A DNA stretch of 64,000 nt from Calonectria ilicicola (lineage: Eukaryota; Ascomycota; Sordariomycetes; Hypocreales; Nectriaceae): assembly GCA_020809705.1 (NCBI GenBank), contig CP085826.1, positions 6,200,001-6,264,000 of the forward strand. The letters are read 5' to 3'. The notes below the pieces were generated by a model, which was given only the letters and a program-made list of their open reading frames with translations, made no database searches and was not told the origin of the DNA. Made by a program: the position numbers and the translations under genes. Shown here in pieces: positions 37,627 through 50,481 of this stretch. Positions within the stretch are counted from its first letter, which is position 1. Every line of letters begins with the position of its first letter.

Positions 37627-39105
37627 TACATTTTGACCTATCTCACATTTAATTACTGTGAGTTGGCAGATGTAATCCTATGAAATCCAAGTGACTGGAT
37701 TGACGAGACACTCGTTACCAATTCAACATGCAGTGTGTTGTATCGACTGAGCGAATAAATATAGAAGGCCATGGATTTCGTTTACCCTACATGTAAAGTC
37801 GTTTATTAAACACTCTCGAACCCTTCTCGTCTCTGGTGGTCGATATTATCATTGTATGTGCCTGAGTGAGCAAGCATATCGGATATCTTGTTCCTCTTGT
37901 ATCCTTTCTTCTCTTATTTGTTTCATTCGGCTTGTAGTCCTTTATTTACGCCTTGAGGTGTAATTGTGCCGTGTGTTTCGATACAGCGGCAATCTTTACG
38001 GCCATTTTGCATCCAAATGCCAATTCTTAACTTGGGTGGACGTAGCAAATTCACCGACTACAAGCTGTCTAATAACACTTCCACATTATTTCTATTGCAA
38101 AATAGATTGCAATGACCGTTGAATTTCTATGTTGTTCTTCGACATTAATAATAGAAACTAATCATCATGTAGCTAGCTTGTCCTTTCTTTTTTCTTTCTG
38201 CTTGGCCCTTCGCAACATTTAACCATCGAGATACTGGATGCTATCAGACCTTTAATATAATACAAGAAGTAACCTCAGCAAAATATAATAACACATGATC
38301 ATATCCTTGTCGCATTCGACACACCCATCCTTGCATCAGCAATTAGTTGTGATCACTAACTGGGAACAGACTTTTTCGTTAAACCCAAGTAATTCAAATT
38401 TGAAAATTTGTGGGCTGCGTGTCCTGGATTAATCTTTGGTCTACTAAATTTGTATCCCATTGCGAAATTGTAGGATTAAAATAGTACCGAAAAGCTTTAT
38501 CTGACCTAGACTTAATTGACACCACGAGCACAACACTCGAATAAATTAAAAGGAATTGGGTTTAAATGCTGCGAGTGTACCGGAGATGTCGTTCCCTTTC
38601 TTGTTTATTTTTTTTAAGCAAGATAACAGTATAACCTAAACTAACAAAGCAAAGAGTACCATTACAGTAACCATACGTTGACAATGTTACTTGTTGATCA
38701 CAATACCCTATATCCCCCAATTCGCATCTCTAATCATCTTGTATCTTACAGCCTTCAAAGCCAAACAGAATTACTGGGAGACAGTGATTACATAAAAATT
38801 TATCCACGGATGACCCTCAATTACATTAGAGAAGTTCACTCATTGTTTTATCTAGTATTAATATAAATGTGTAGAAATGCGTTGAGAATACTAGTTAACT
38901 AGTAGTGGCTCAAAAGAAAAACTTGTCCGCAAAGGAATTTATTTACTGTGAATTACGCAATCTTGACTTAAGAATAATAATCTATGGCCTGGGAGTGTTT
39001 CTGTGATATCGAGGATAAGCAGAGGCAGTGTCTGTGTCACTGTATCAACCCCCCAGAGCGCAAATATTTTATTCAGGAAAAACAACCAAATTATGGGATA
39101 GCTTC
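37627..39105. other. A+T-rich intergenic region after the tRNA
   Basis: About 1.5 kb of markedly A+T-rich sequence (for example the line beginning at 38101 has about 17 G+C in 60) with stops in all frames. No repeat-element protein, long terminal repeat or target-site duplication could be made out. It may be the decayed remains of an element inserted beside the tRNA, but nothing in it proves that. Confidence 0.5.
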
Positions 39106-41082
39106 TTATAAATGACCTTCTAAATCCTTCCTTGGTTCTGGATACGTTTCTTTAGTTGTAGCAGCATATATTTTGGAAAACTCATCGAGCATTCCGGTTA
39201 TCCACAATTGAGCCTCAGCACTCGCAAACTCATATGCGATGCGCAGCGAGAACCCGACCCGGTACGGCCCCATAGTACCCTGGCCGATGGACTCAACGCT
39301 CCGGAGAATGTTGGAAACCAGACGGCACTGTTCCGAGTGTGAGCTGGGCACCGGAGTTCCACATTGTGCCATCGTTTCCTGCAGGATTAGCATGGCAGCC
39401 CAGTATCCCAGATGCATGGCGCCTGCCCACGGATACTCGTACTCAAACACGGTCGGGTACAACATGGCTGTGGCTGGGTTGGTGGGTATGACTTCGGTGT
39501 GATGCACAAACGGAAGTGCGGTGAACTCCTCATCGTACCATCTCTTGAAATTTGCCTGGTTGGTGCCGGCGACATGGGCGAGAGTGGCCAGCCGGGCGGG
39601 CTCGACTGGGATGCCCGCCTTATTCGCTTCACGGACCATGTAACCCCATTTCAGCACGCCCGGGACATCCACCAGCCTTTGGAAGAAGCCATCAGAAATG
39701 TGTATAGTTTCGGCTGGAGTGCCGGGAGGGTGGATCAGGCACCTTCCTCTGTCGCACATAACGGGCCTCCATTCTGGTCGCGATAGGAAGCCGTCCTGCT
39801 CGCCGGGAAAGAACATGTCACTCATTATCTAAAGATTGCGACGGGGTTAGTTTTGGCCCGTCAAAGTAGCATTGAGAAAGGGCACTGCCGTGGGTCAGGC
39901 CGAGCCAGATCCACCACCCCGGCCCAGCATGCCAGAACCAGCATCCACTCAGAGTCATGGGTATAAGTGATATGCTATATCGCGCCATGCAAATGCAAAC
40001 CATGGACCAAAACTCCATAAGCGGGCGATAACGGCATGAGAAGTTTAAACGGATCAAGTGGATGGAAGAATCCCTGCTGTAACCACTTGATTGCCAGGAA
40101 AACCACTTACACGCAGTTCACCTGCATGGTTGATCGTCATGTCGCTTGGCTCGGAGACCGCCAATCTGGCCGGGGCAATTGCCCGCTTTCTGGCTCAATC
40201 CTGTGACATGTAAGAAAAACGGCAAACGTACAAGAATGGCTCGGAACGACAGCAGCATGGCGGCACCCCAACCCTCAGCGTGAGCCGCTGGCCCACGCCG
40301 TTCCATCAATATACCAATGCCCCTGGCGTGCTGGAGCCAGGTATCTGGGGAACTGGTTCCCGCAAACAGCTGATTGGATCATTAGTCATGAACCATGGAG
40401 AAACAAACGTGAAGCCAGAAAACGGATGAATGTGAACTACCTCAAAGTAACACAACAGAATGGCGGCGAATAAGGTTTCGGAGGATCTCCATCTCAAAGG
40501 ATGACGCAATGCCGCTTGGAGCTCATTGAGGGACTTCCCGTAGACTGTTCGACTTTGTGCAACCAAGTGAGAATTGGACGTTTCCTTTCCCGCGAGATGT
40601 AGACCCAAAGAGCAGATGGCACCGTCTGGAAGCGCCTGCACACCTAGACTGCTAGGACTAGCCCACTTGAGCAGACCAACAATATCTGGGGGCGCTGAAG
40701 GGTAAAGTTTTTCAATCATTTGATGGACGACATGGCCTCTCAAGATCTGTAGAGGCTGGTAGATCGGGGGCGTGAGAGGGGGCGTCAGCCGAGGCCTTGG
40801 TGTGACTGTGATACGAATAGGGCTCGACCTGAACGTCAGTGTCCCAGCAAAAGATACCGACTCATCCGAGCTGGTGCTGGCATCACGGTGACAGTTGTCT
40901 GGTTTCTGCTTGCCTCGCTGGCGGATCTGGTGTTTCCCAGCCACAAACTTGAAGCCACGGTCATAACCCGGGCACTCGGCGCCGTATTTGACGCAGTTCC
41001 CACAAGCCGGGCGCACCTCATCACACTTGACTCTGCGCTTCCTGCAGAGCTGACAGCCACTGCTACGCGGCACACCGACCAT
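39106..41082 (-). CDS. Zn2Cys6 fungal transcription factor, intact zinc cluster
   Basis: Nuclear regulator of unknown target. Three exons on the minus strand: 41082-40441, 40369-40232 and 39828-39106, all phase 0, 500 residues. The cluster at residues 10-37, CQLCRKRRVKCDEVRPACGNC then six residues and a final C, has all six Cys with canonical spacing, followed by PGYDRGFKF, typical of the DUF3468/fungal_trans_2 class. Exon 1 ends in LFAAILLCYFE, exon 2 gives LFAGTSSPDTWLQHARGIG, and the last exon carries the RPEWRPVMCDRG block and the terminal helices, all expected in that class. The last intron is 400 nt, far longer than its neighbours. An AG-bounded stretch near 40130-40200 is a possible extra exon, but using it would end the protein. 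No pathway genes flank it. Confidence 0.86.
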
Positions 41083-44000
41083 GGCCTTGGTTACTCAATT
41101 CGCAGTCGTCGCTCACCGCTTGCTGGGCTCATGGACGGTACTACGCTCGGCGATAAAGCAGCCTTCCCCCACGCTTGGGTGAGCGACGTGACGGAGCGCC
41201 GGGAAGCGGGGTAGTTGATGCGCAATCAGATCGTCCTTGGTGGTGCATACGATATAGCTCTGCAGGCGCAAGCCTGAATTCCTTTTCTCTACACGTGCAG
41301 TGGGGAGCGTTGAATGCTACTGGGCGAGATGGAAGGGCGGTAAGTTAATCCTCTGTGTCCGGACCGAACCGTCTCAGGCGCAGTGAAAGCGGCTTGTGGC
41401 TGTCACCATTTTGAGGCCGGACGAAAGAGGGCTGAGGAAGTACAGAAGCTTGATGGATGAGACAGGCCCTTGGCCAGATTGAGTCAATGTGGCGGCGGGA
41501 GACGGTAGGGGGTCATGCAAGATATTGGCACACGTTAAGGGCAACAACGCAACTTTCGGCGGAGCGGCCAAGTCAGGAATTGGCGGTTCAGTGAGACCGA
41601 GATGCAGAAGGGTAAAGTTGCATCTGCTTCCCTGTTCAGCTTATTCGAGGCCTAAGTTGTAGATCTCTTTAGGTGCAGCAGCAGTCGGCCGCCAGGGAAT
41701 GTCCGCGGGTGATGGACCAGGTTTGGGAATGGTCAAAAGGTGGAAACGTAGCACTATCACCCACATTCTGCCTGTCCAGAGAGGGATGAGACACGGCTGA
41801 CCCCAGACAAGCCCAAGAAGGCCTAGGTTGGATTGCGCTGGCGGCTTCTCCTGCATGGAACTATTTGCGGGCAGACAGCATATTTTCGCTTGTCAGAGGA
41901 CCGATCTGGGGTGTGCAAATGCGCCATCCCAAATATACACGGACAGGCTATAGTAGCTCGCCGGGTTAGTGAGGGGGGATGAAGAGCCGGCAATTGTTTA
42001 TCAAGCGAGTGAGATTGATTAATAACGAGGGAGATGATCGATGCGCACTGACAGCATTCCCTGGTTGGCATGTCGCGATTTCTTGGTTGCAGGAAGCCAC
42101 CGTGTGTTATCTCCAATTCATCTCCAGGTAAATTGAGCGTTAGCAAGGAACCGATCGGAGCTTCTGGGGGATCCCTGGGGCTGTCGCTTCTTTTCTTCTT
42201 GGCTTTGCTTGCAATCGCTGCGTGGAATGTTCATTTATCGGAAACACGCCGCATGGGCCAAGGCGACCAGAGAAGCGCTCGGCTTTACTCCTCCACGACT
42301 GGACCAAGCTCATGGGATTGTCATTGTCACTCCAGGGTTTCTGCTCTGTCTCCAAGCCTGCTGGACGGGCCATCTGGAAGCCTGTGCCAGAAACATGAAA
42401 AGGGTGTCGGGCAATGATTGCCGTGAAAACACAGCACAGCATGTCATCGCTCTCTTGCAAACCAACAGGACTCCGAACGGACAGGAGCTCAAGAAAAGAA
42501 ATGGGGCGGCGAGAGGCTGAGACCCTAGCCCTCAAAATTATTACGTTGCAAATCATCAAAAGTTACTTCCGAGTACTCGCTCGGTTTGCCGGCTCGACAG
42601 GGTGACAGGGTCATGTAGGAGGAGGGGTAAAGTATCTCCTGCTCCTTGATCATCACGGAGAATCTCCAGACAGGTTGGGCACCCTGGACTCCGGTAAACG
42701 CATGGAAATATCTCCATGCCCAGCATCCGTAATAAAAGCAAGAACATTAGGCTGTTTTTGCGGGAGCTTAATTTTCAATCACTTAGATTGCTCCATACGC
42801 CGTACTCTGTGCTAAAAAAATCCCCGAGCCTGGATCAAGAGAGCAAAGGGGCTGAAAACCACCAGAGGTTGGCGCGGTTCGCAAGCCCATTGCGAGGGTG
42901 GCAGCCGAACAACGCGCCCGCCAAGCTAAGGCGATCGCGGCTGCTTGCTGGTGCTTCCGTTCGTGCTGGTTAGCGAGAAGGATCACCGGCGTTGAAGCCA
43001 TCTCGACGAACCCCGCGTGGGCTTTTGTCCTAAGTGCAAGGGGCCGCAGCAAGGGCCAAGGGGACATCGGCCACGAGCATGGATTGCTGCGTCTCTGAAC
43101 GACGACCGCCTAGGTTGCTTCCAGACGGCGTGGGGTTGGGCGAGACGTGGCTGTGAGCGGCAAAGCACATGGCTCGACACCTGCGTACAGAACGAACTGA
43201 CAGTACTTTGCAGCCCACTTGTGACGTCTACCCTTGACGCGTCGCCTGTCCGTACCCAATCTTCATTCCTTGTGTTGAAGAATTACGGATCGTCGTCATC
43301 GTCGTCGCCGACTTTTTTCGTCTTCCGGCTGGTCGGCTTCGGGTAGTGGGGAGAATGCCGGATGTCGTGGCTATGGTTGTGTGCATGTTAACGCGTACGC
43401 AGCTCCGCTCTCGACCACCAGAACTGGAGATGGATTGTGAATCACCGAAATATCTCATATCATGTAGACCCTACACAGCATCAGCAACAGGACACGCCTA
43501 GGATGAAGTATGAGATTGTCCAATACCCTTGTTCCAGCTTGTTTCATGTCAAACGCGCCACTCAAACTACGTCCTAGTGAGGTAGATGGGTTGGTGGACC
43601 TGACACTGTTGTACACTCCAAGGCCTGCCCCATTGTCTGAATACTTAGGACAATGTCATGCAAGGGGACGATCCATGAACAGCGCCGCTTCATAGCCGAG
43701 CCTTATGGCATGCAAGCTGGCAATGTGCATAGTTATTTGTAAAAAAAAAAATCATCTCATGATATGATGTCGCTTCTTCCTCCCTACATTGCCTTTCCAC
43801 AACTCCACACTAGGCATCCCTTTCTTCTGCTGTTGATCTGACCTTTTCCCCAAGGCATAGGATCGGCATCATATCTTCAATGCTGGTCAAGCACCCTGCA
43901 AGTGAGAGGCACTGGCCATTTTTTTTTTTCCCTATCAAACTGGATGACAACACCTGCGGTAGATGAAGTCAGTAACGAGCGACTACTTTAGGGGTTAGCG

Positions 44001-46364
44001 TCCCCTGTTATTTTGTCCATGTCGCCACGCAATCAAGCCCACCATGTCCATCAAAGGACAGGTGAGTGGGACGACTGACTTCTGATGGTCCTCACCATGG
44101 GCCCTAGTCCAAAATAAGCAGTCTGTGTTTGTGACGCCCGCTGATCATTGGGAAGAGCGAAAAAAAGGAGACGACCGGTAACTGTACGGGAAATAGTGCA
44201 AATGGTTGCGGCTCAATCAATGGTACAGGCAAAGAAAATGGATCAAAATAATGATGGACCGGAGTAAGACCTGGGTGTCCCAATCGGGTATTGCAACCTT
44301 GGGGGCAACAGGCATTGGCATGACGTGACAGCAAAAAATAACAAAGCTGCGGCGAGGACGCCTCTCGTCATCGTTTGGTAGAATACAGTGCCCTATCACG
44401 ACACGATTCTGGTCAGGTTTCGTGCATTGGGGCCGTTGACCTTTGCTTTTCCCTCTCTGGTGGGACTGGGGCTTACCGATTCGAGTATCCTTTCTGGACT
44501 CTCCACTTAGACATAGGTAGTGGGCTTCCATGTTCGTATGTGACCATATTGCCTCATGTTGGGGCTACTGCAGGATGCGAGGGCGACAAATCTGCGGCGC
44601 ACTGTTCCCCGATTTCTGGTGTCGGCATCGTCTCGATTCGACTTCAGGATGGAGGCAGATGATCCAATGCCGCGTCCATGTTCGAGACTAGGGAGGGAGA
44701 CGTGCCGGCAAGCCACAGCCCTGGCCAGATGATGCAGGAGGCAGGGACCAATTTGATTTCGATCTCATGGGGGCCATGCGACCTGGTCGGATTGGTGTCT
44801 GCTACAGGTTACTCCCTGGAGGGTTCGTCCTTCTTGGGAATAAGGACAATTTCCTGGCTCATTTCTGGGGGTTGGCTCGCAGGCCGATCCAGCACTTGAG
44901 CTGATGATGTGCAAACATTTCCGGCAGGATCTCAACATGTACTGGTACTAGCCGCTGGGTGGTTCCGGGTTGGGTGGTAGCAATGGCACAGAAGCGCCGA
45001 ATTCTGGGGCCTGCCACAAACCACTTGCGGGTTGAAGGTGAGGGACCCTGATGCTCAAACCCTCACGTCACCCAAATCTCCCTTCGCGTGCGTCAGTTTC
45101 TGCACGAGGCGATGGACGGCGCAGATACTGAAGGAGACCAGGGAGCGGCCTCAATGCGCGAGCCCCCCAGGCATCACGGCGAGGCTAAAGCACGGGGTAT
45201 CGTATTGCTTAAAGATAGGTATGGTGCAGCATGCGTATGGGGCAAGAATTGCGCTTCGGTTGGGTCCATCACCCGCCGGTTGTCCGCGAATGTGGACTCC
45301 TGGATCTTTTCTGTCTGAGTCCCAGTTCTTCCCAAAGAAGGACAGTCGCATGCACCAAGTGAGGGAGTGAGTTCCACTCGGTCCCTTGCTTGGCTTTTCG
45401 GTAGGTGCATCCGTCGGAAAGGGTTGTACACTGCTGGTGTGGCAACAGGCAAAATGGAAGCGTTGGCACCCTGGCTCAGGTCTGGGCACCAGAGCCAAGC
45501 GGCGTAGGCGGGATGGATGAATTTGGCTTTTCAGACAACGGCACCAAAGCCATCGTTTCGTCAAACGGCGAGCTGAAAATGGCTTTGGTCGACAATCACG
45601 GCGCCTGCGTCCACAAAAAGGTAAAATGAAGTGGATGCTGAGACGAAGATCTCCAACGTTTAAAACTTAGGACAGACAATTGGGGCAGAAGGATGACGCG
45701 CAAAACGATGAGCAGCAGGACCCTGAGCTGGTCAGTTAACGGCTGTTGATCTAGAGCCAGCCTGCCTGGTTGCTCGAAAAGCTTGCCGTCCGTCTTGCAA
45801 TACTGGAGAGGCTGTCCCTCGACTTGCTGGATGGCCTAATTGCCCATGGAAGATCGCCCTTGTCTAGCGCAGGCTCGTTCAATGCTTGGGGCGGCTTCGG
45901 GCCAATGGCGGGTGCGCGGTCCCCTGTAGCATCAACACGACCCGCTCAAGGCTCCTTGGGCTGGCTCCTTTTTAGGAACAAGAGTGGTCTTGGGGAATCC
46001 TGGAGACGTGCCAGGATGGCACCACGGGCCAAACCTCGTGTTTGGTGGGCGTGTGAGAGACTGGTGGTGTGCTGAGCCAGTCCAGTCCAGTGAGAAAAAG
46101 AGGGCGAAGAGACGCGTGTGGGAACATGTGGGAGCGTGCTGCCAATGGCCCATTGCGCACCCAGGCAGGAAGGTCCCTGGGGACTGATGCACAATCGGTA
46201 CTTGTACCTGTACCTGCTGCCCTGGATTGCCAATAGTTCCTGGGCGGGTTAATTATGTCGTCACTTGGTCATCTCCCTGTGTACTGCACATGAATGCAGT
46301 GCAGCCGCATTGCATGGATTGCAGAAACAGGCGGGTGCAGAACTTTGAGGGCGGACAAGGCATT

Positions 46365-46385
46365 GCATGGCATGGCATGGCATGG
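46365..46385. repeat. Short GGCAT tandem repeat
   Basis: Four near-perfect copies of a 5-bp unit (catgg/ggcat) lie in the non-coding region upstream of BNI4, preceded by one variant copy (cattg). This is a small microsatellite with no sign of function. Confidence 0.8.
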
Positions 46386-46578
46386 GAGAGCCAGCATAGC
46401 ATGGCGGCCGTGTAATGAGATGCAGCCTCCTTTTTGCCCTTGTTTTTCCATCCCGTCTTCTGCTTCTGCTTTGACAACCACCTGCGCTTGAGGCGACATC
46501 TACTGCACGCATCCAACGCCGTCGAGTTCCATTGTCGGGGTGTCCTGCGGGCGTGGCCCCCTAACAACAGAAGGCTGC

Positions 46579-46612
46579 CCCACTAAACCGTACAGGCAGA
46601 CGGTTTAGGGGG
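46579..46612. promoter_or_regulatory. Inverted repeat with CCG-N10-CGG core
   Basis: Two 12-base arms, cccactaaaccg (46579-46590) and cggtttaggggg (46601-46612), are inverted complements at 11 of 12 positions and flank a 10-base spacer. The inner triplets form CCG-N10-CGG, an everted pair of the CGG half-sites bound by Zn2Cys6 dimers. It may be a binding site or an RNA hairpin. It lies about 1.4 kb upstream of the BNI4 start codon, so assignment to that gene is a guess. Confidence 0.45.
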
Positions 46613-48034
46613 ATGACCGAGCCATTGACTGGTGGATGTCTAAGGCGGTGTCTCGCGGGACCCACTCCTGCTGGGCGCCGAACGGAGCACCTCGTGAAGC
46701 AGATTGCATTGAATGTACAGTACTTCCTGACTAAGGTACCCGCCCCGTCGTCTGTACAGGTACAGTACATGGTGCCTCTCCCGTCCCTCCAGCGTCAGCC
46801 GGAGAAGGGTGGGTAACGACGGTACGTACCTCTCTACCCCTGCTTGGTGCGCCTGTGCCCATAGCCCACTCACGGCGACGGGACGTGTTGCTGGCGCCGG
46901 GCCAGGAGACTCAAGTCAGGGCCTGGCCGTTTCTTCTCCCAAACCTACCACCACCGCTGCCTCCGACACTACACGCCTTTCCATCACCATCTTCTCTCCC
47001 AATCCTCTTATTGTTCTTACTCGTTTTCCCCTTTCTCCTTTTCCTTATTCCCTTTCGCTCACGACACCGCCCTCGCCGCCCTCGCCGTTTCCGCACCTTA
47101 CACCCCCGTATTTCCTGGTTTTGGTTGCAGTCCAACTGCCGTGCCCCCCTTTCTTCGCCCTCTACGATTTCCAAGAGATTTTCTTTGGACGCCGAACCCG
47201 ATTCGTCCGGATTGATTTGACTAAACGTGAGCATTGCATTGCGTCGCAAATATTTGTCACTTCCAACGTCTCCCCTACATTGCATTTGTCCGCTCGTCAC
47301 TTGTCTTCGTTCTTTCCAAAGAAATCGCGACAACGTCCATCGGAAGTCTGTCCATCCACCGTGCTCGACCTTCTCTGCCGAGCCCGTAATACTTTCTTTC
47401 CGTCTCCCCGTCACTCGATCGAACGTCGACGACTTTCCCATGTCCTGCTACATCTAGGCTGAGACTCAAGGTGTCTGCTGTGACTCTTGATCGTCGCCCA
47501 AATACTGCTCTTTGCAACCGTCGCTAGTCGAGTCGGAAGCTTGTCCAGGGTGAAATCGAGTCAAACTTTTGTTTGACATATCACATTCGTTCTTGTCTTT
47601 GGCCGCTGGCGTCCTTGGACCCCCACGCCTTCACGATCGCTATTCTCTTTTTCTTGTTTGAAATAAACCACCCAAAACAAAACAAAAAAAAAGTCAGTCC
47701 CCAGCTCAGCCTCGACTCCACCTGCAAGCATCAGGGGAAATCCCTTGACCACAGCATCCTTCGCAGTCCAAAGGCTCCCACTCAGGCCGTTTCATATCTC
47801 AAAAGACTCAAGCGAGAAATTGAAATGATAATTATGCGTCTAGCTGTAAGAATTGTAAACTGACCTTGATTGTTGCAGTTGCGGCTTGCCTCTCATAATA
47901 CACTGCCAAACGATCGCTGCTTTTTGTCTTTACGAACACCTCAGCGACCGACGACAGGAATCTAGTCACGAAATTCGTTGATAAGATTTTTTTTTGTTGG
48001 CGGCCCATTTCCCCCGTTACATTCCATTCGAATT

Positions 48035-50481
48035 ATGGCCGCGCTTGTCCAGACCTACCCTCAGCAGACTGGTACAACGACGATGATTCAAACACGACAG
48101 ACCTCATCAAGCATGATGCAAAACCAGGGCCAGTCCAACCACCCATATATGGCAGGGTCTTCCCAAGCCCCCAGGTCGCCATATGGAGCCAACGCTCCCG
48201 GCTATCGCGGCAGTTCTGTCCCTGTGCAACCCTACGCCTTCACAAGCACTCCAACCCTTAATCACTCCCAGGCCTGGCAACCTCATGCACAACAAAACGC
48301 TCGAAATTACCAAGCCAACGCAAGCCATGGTCTCCGCCAATACAGTTCCTCGATGACAAATCTCCCTCTGGGTCCCTCACAGAGTGGCTCCCGTGATGAT
48401 TCTGCCCTCCCTCCTAGCCGAAACACCACCCCCGCCCCTCGACCTCAATCAGCATATCTGAGCGGTTCCTCACAGCAATCATCTTCCAACTCGCCGAGCC
48501 AACCAAAGACTGCGCCGGATAGGTATAGGCGGACGACGAACCCTCAACAGAACCAGCAGAACCAGCACGGCCGCTCCCAGAGCACAGGCCTTCCTGGGAA
48601 TGGGATGGTACCTGCTGTGCAGTTATACAATGGACCAAACCCTCAGCGATCGGCTGTACCTAATAGGCCCAACAGTTTCTACGGGGCAGTACCGGGGACT
48701 TCGAAGGACGATATGCATTTATATCCCTCCACCCTTTCCTCCGAGGATGCGAAGCGATTTCGACGACGAAGTATGCACGCTAGAGAATCTTTTGAACCAC
48801 CCAAGCCCCATGTTCCCCCCAAGAATGACAGGCCGGTTGAAAAGGACGCAAGGACGCTTCGAGTTGTTTCGAACCCATCGCCTCACACTCGCAACGGCAG
48901 TTCCGATAGCGTAGTTTCGAGCCGCAGCAGCCAGTCTCGACCATCTTCGGTAAGTTCATACTACCCCCATGTATTGCCCAATCGGGTGATGCTGGTTCAA
49001 GTCTTGTTGCTAACAGGGATTGATGCAGGCTGCCAACCGTAATGGGGCGGCTCCCCCCGGCAACCCCTCTTCCTCTTCTGACGACACTGCGACCAAGCAA
49101 GATCACGCCAAGTCGGTGAACGTCCCAGCGAGAGGCTCGTCTTCCGATGCGACCAAGCGCACAATTAATCCATCACCCCTCTCTAGGCCCGCTACCATGG
49201 CCAACGACGTCGCTGATCACAACGCGCCCTCTGGCACCGCTGCTAATTTGGAGTCACCAGCGGCGAGGCAGCTGGCTGCCATTAATCAAAAGGGCCGCAA
49301 GGGAAAGAACAAGACTTCTAGGCTCCGCCGCGCTTTCTCTTTTGGCAGCGCTGCGGATTTCAAAAAAGCCGCCGAGCCCGAAAATGGCGACAAGTCTGAG
49401 CCAACAAGATTGCACAAAGAGCCTACCGCAGAGGAAGCCTATGATGCTGAGCAGGCTCGAATTGCTGAGCAACAGGAGGCATCTGGGCTGGGTCACAGCA
49501 TTTATGGCGGTCGATTCTTTGGTGGCTCGACTGATAACTTGTCCATCTCTTCAACAGCTTCTTCTGCTTCGATCATGATCCGCAAGATGGGGCGTGGAAT
49601 GAAGAAGAGCACGCGCTCTCTGGTTGGACTTTTCCGGCCGAAGTCTGTGGTTGGTGTTCCGGCTGCTGATGGTCCTATTCCGGAAGCGAGCCAAGCCGAG
49701 GTCTCGATGATTACAGTTGAGGCTGAAACCCAGCGCGTGAATGTTGCTGCGGAGCCCAAGTCCTCAGATACATTCCCACGCCTCGAGCGCAACTCTATCG
49801 ATACCAACCTCGGAGCCGAGATCAATGAGCGACTAGGGAGCTCCGGCACTGACAACTCCACCTCGCGTAAGAGCATTGTTGGAGGCGACAAGGAGCGCGC
49901 AGAAGTGCTTGCCGCTGTTCGTAAGGGCATTTTGAAGCGTACGTTGGAAGGCATCTATTTTTGATGAACATTTTTACTGATACATTGCAGGCCCAGGTTC
50001 TTCTAGCCCTTCTACTCGACCAGCTGACGCGTCTCCCGAGCTTGATCTTCCCAGCATTCCTGCCATCAATGACTCTCCTAACTCGAGCGCCCCAAGCACG
50101 CCCAATGATGACGGCCAGGGTCACCGTAGGACTGGATCGATTGCTATTGGTAGTGAAGACTACTTCATGACTGCTCTGAGACTGCGCCAAGATACCAAGA
50201 GTGCTCCCAACACTCCCCAGGGTACTGTCAAGCGCAACGCGACCTTTTCCCCCCGCATCGTCTTTTATGATACTTGGCCAAGCCAAGAGTATGACCGACG
50301 AGGTGAAGTCGCTACCTGCAACCGTCTGACTCCTATGCTTGCACAGCAAATCAAGGAGGAACTCAACTCATTTAAGATGGTTAGTCTACACAATGCTCAG
50401 ATGCCAATTGGATAAAGCTAACGTTTTCTGTAGGAGATGGAGGTGCATGAGACTTCAAAGATTTATACGCACTTTTTCTGA
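48035..50481 (+). CDS. BNI4: Bni4-like bud neck / septum scaffold protein
   Basis: Targeting subunit that brings the Glc7 (PP1) phosphatase and chitin synthase to the septum in yeast. Four exons: 48035-48949, 49029-49938, 49991-50379 and 50434-50481, in phase, 753 residues. The start is the first in-frame ATG (aattATGGCC). Residues 1-300 are Ser/Gln/Pro/Asn-rich and disordered. A basic block around KGRKGKNKTSRLRRAFSFG and a second at RKMGRGMKKSTRSLVGLF are conserved in filamentous fungi. The C-terminal 70 residues are the family hallmark: FYDTWPSQEYDRRGEVATCN, then RLTPMLAQQIKEELNSFKM and, across the last intron, EMEVHETSKIYTHFF at the stop. Just before this, RNATFSPRIVF occupies the position of the PP1-docking RVxF motif but reads A-T-F. 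The long pyrimidine-rich upstream region suggests a long leader. Confidence 0.93.

Larger units (their letters stand above)
41083..48034. other. Gene-poor 7-kb region upstream of BNI4
   Basis: Nearly 7 kb with no recognisable protein gene. Open frames up to about 200 codons exist but overlap on both strands and have no family features. It holds the shared upstream space of the second Zn2Cys6 gene (-) and BNI4 (+). Notable contents are an imperfect 12-bp inverted repeat at 46579-46612, a short GGCAT repeat near 46365-46385, several gtacctgtacc-like words near 46200 and 46740-46770, and a strongly pyrimidine-rich tract at about 46925-47200 that probably marks the BNI4 promoter or a long leader. 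Non-coding transcripts are possible but not testable here. Confidence 0.5.

Noticed and set aside
46809..47462. 217-codon open frame upstream of BNI4
   Set aside because: It is a by-product of the pyrimidine-rich tract (Pro/Ser/Leu/Phe runs), has no motif, and is better explained as promoter or leader.
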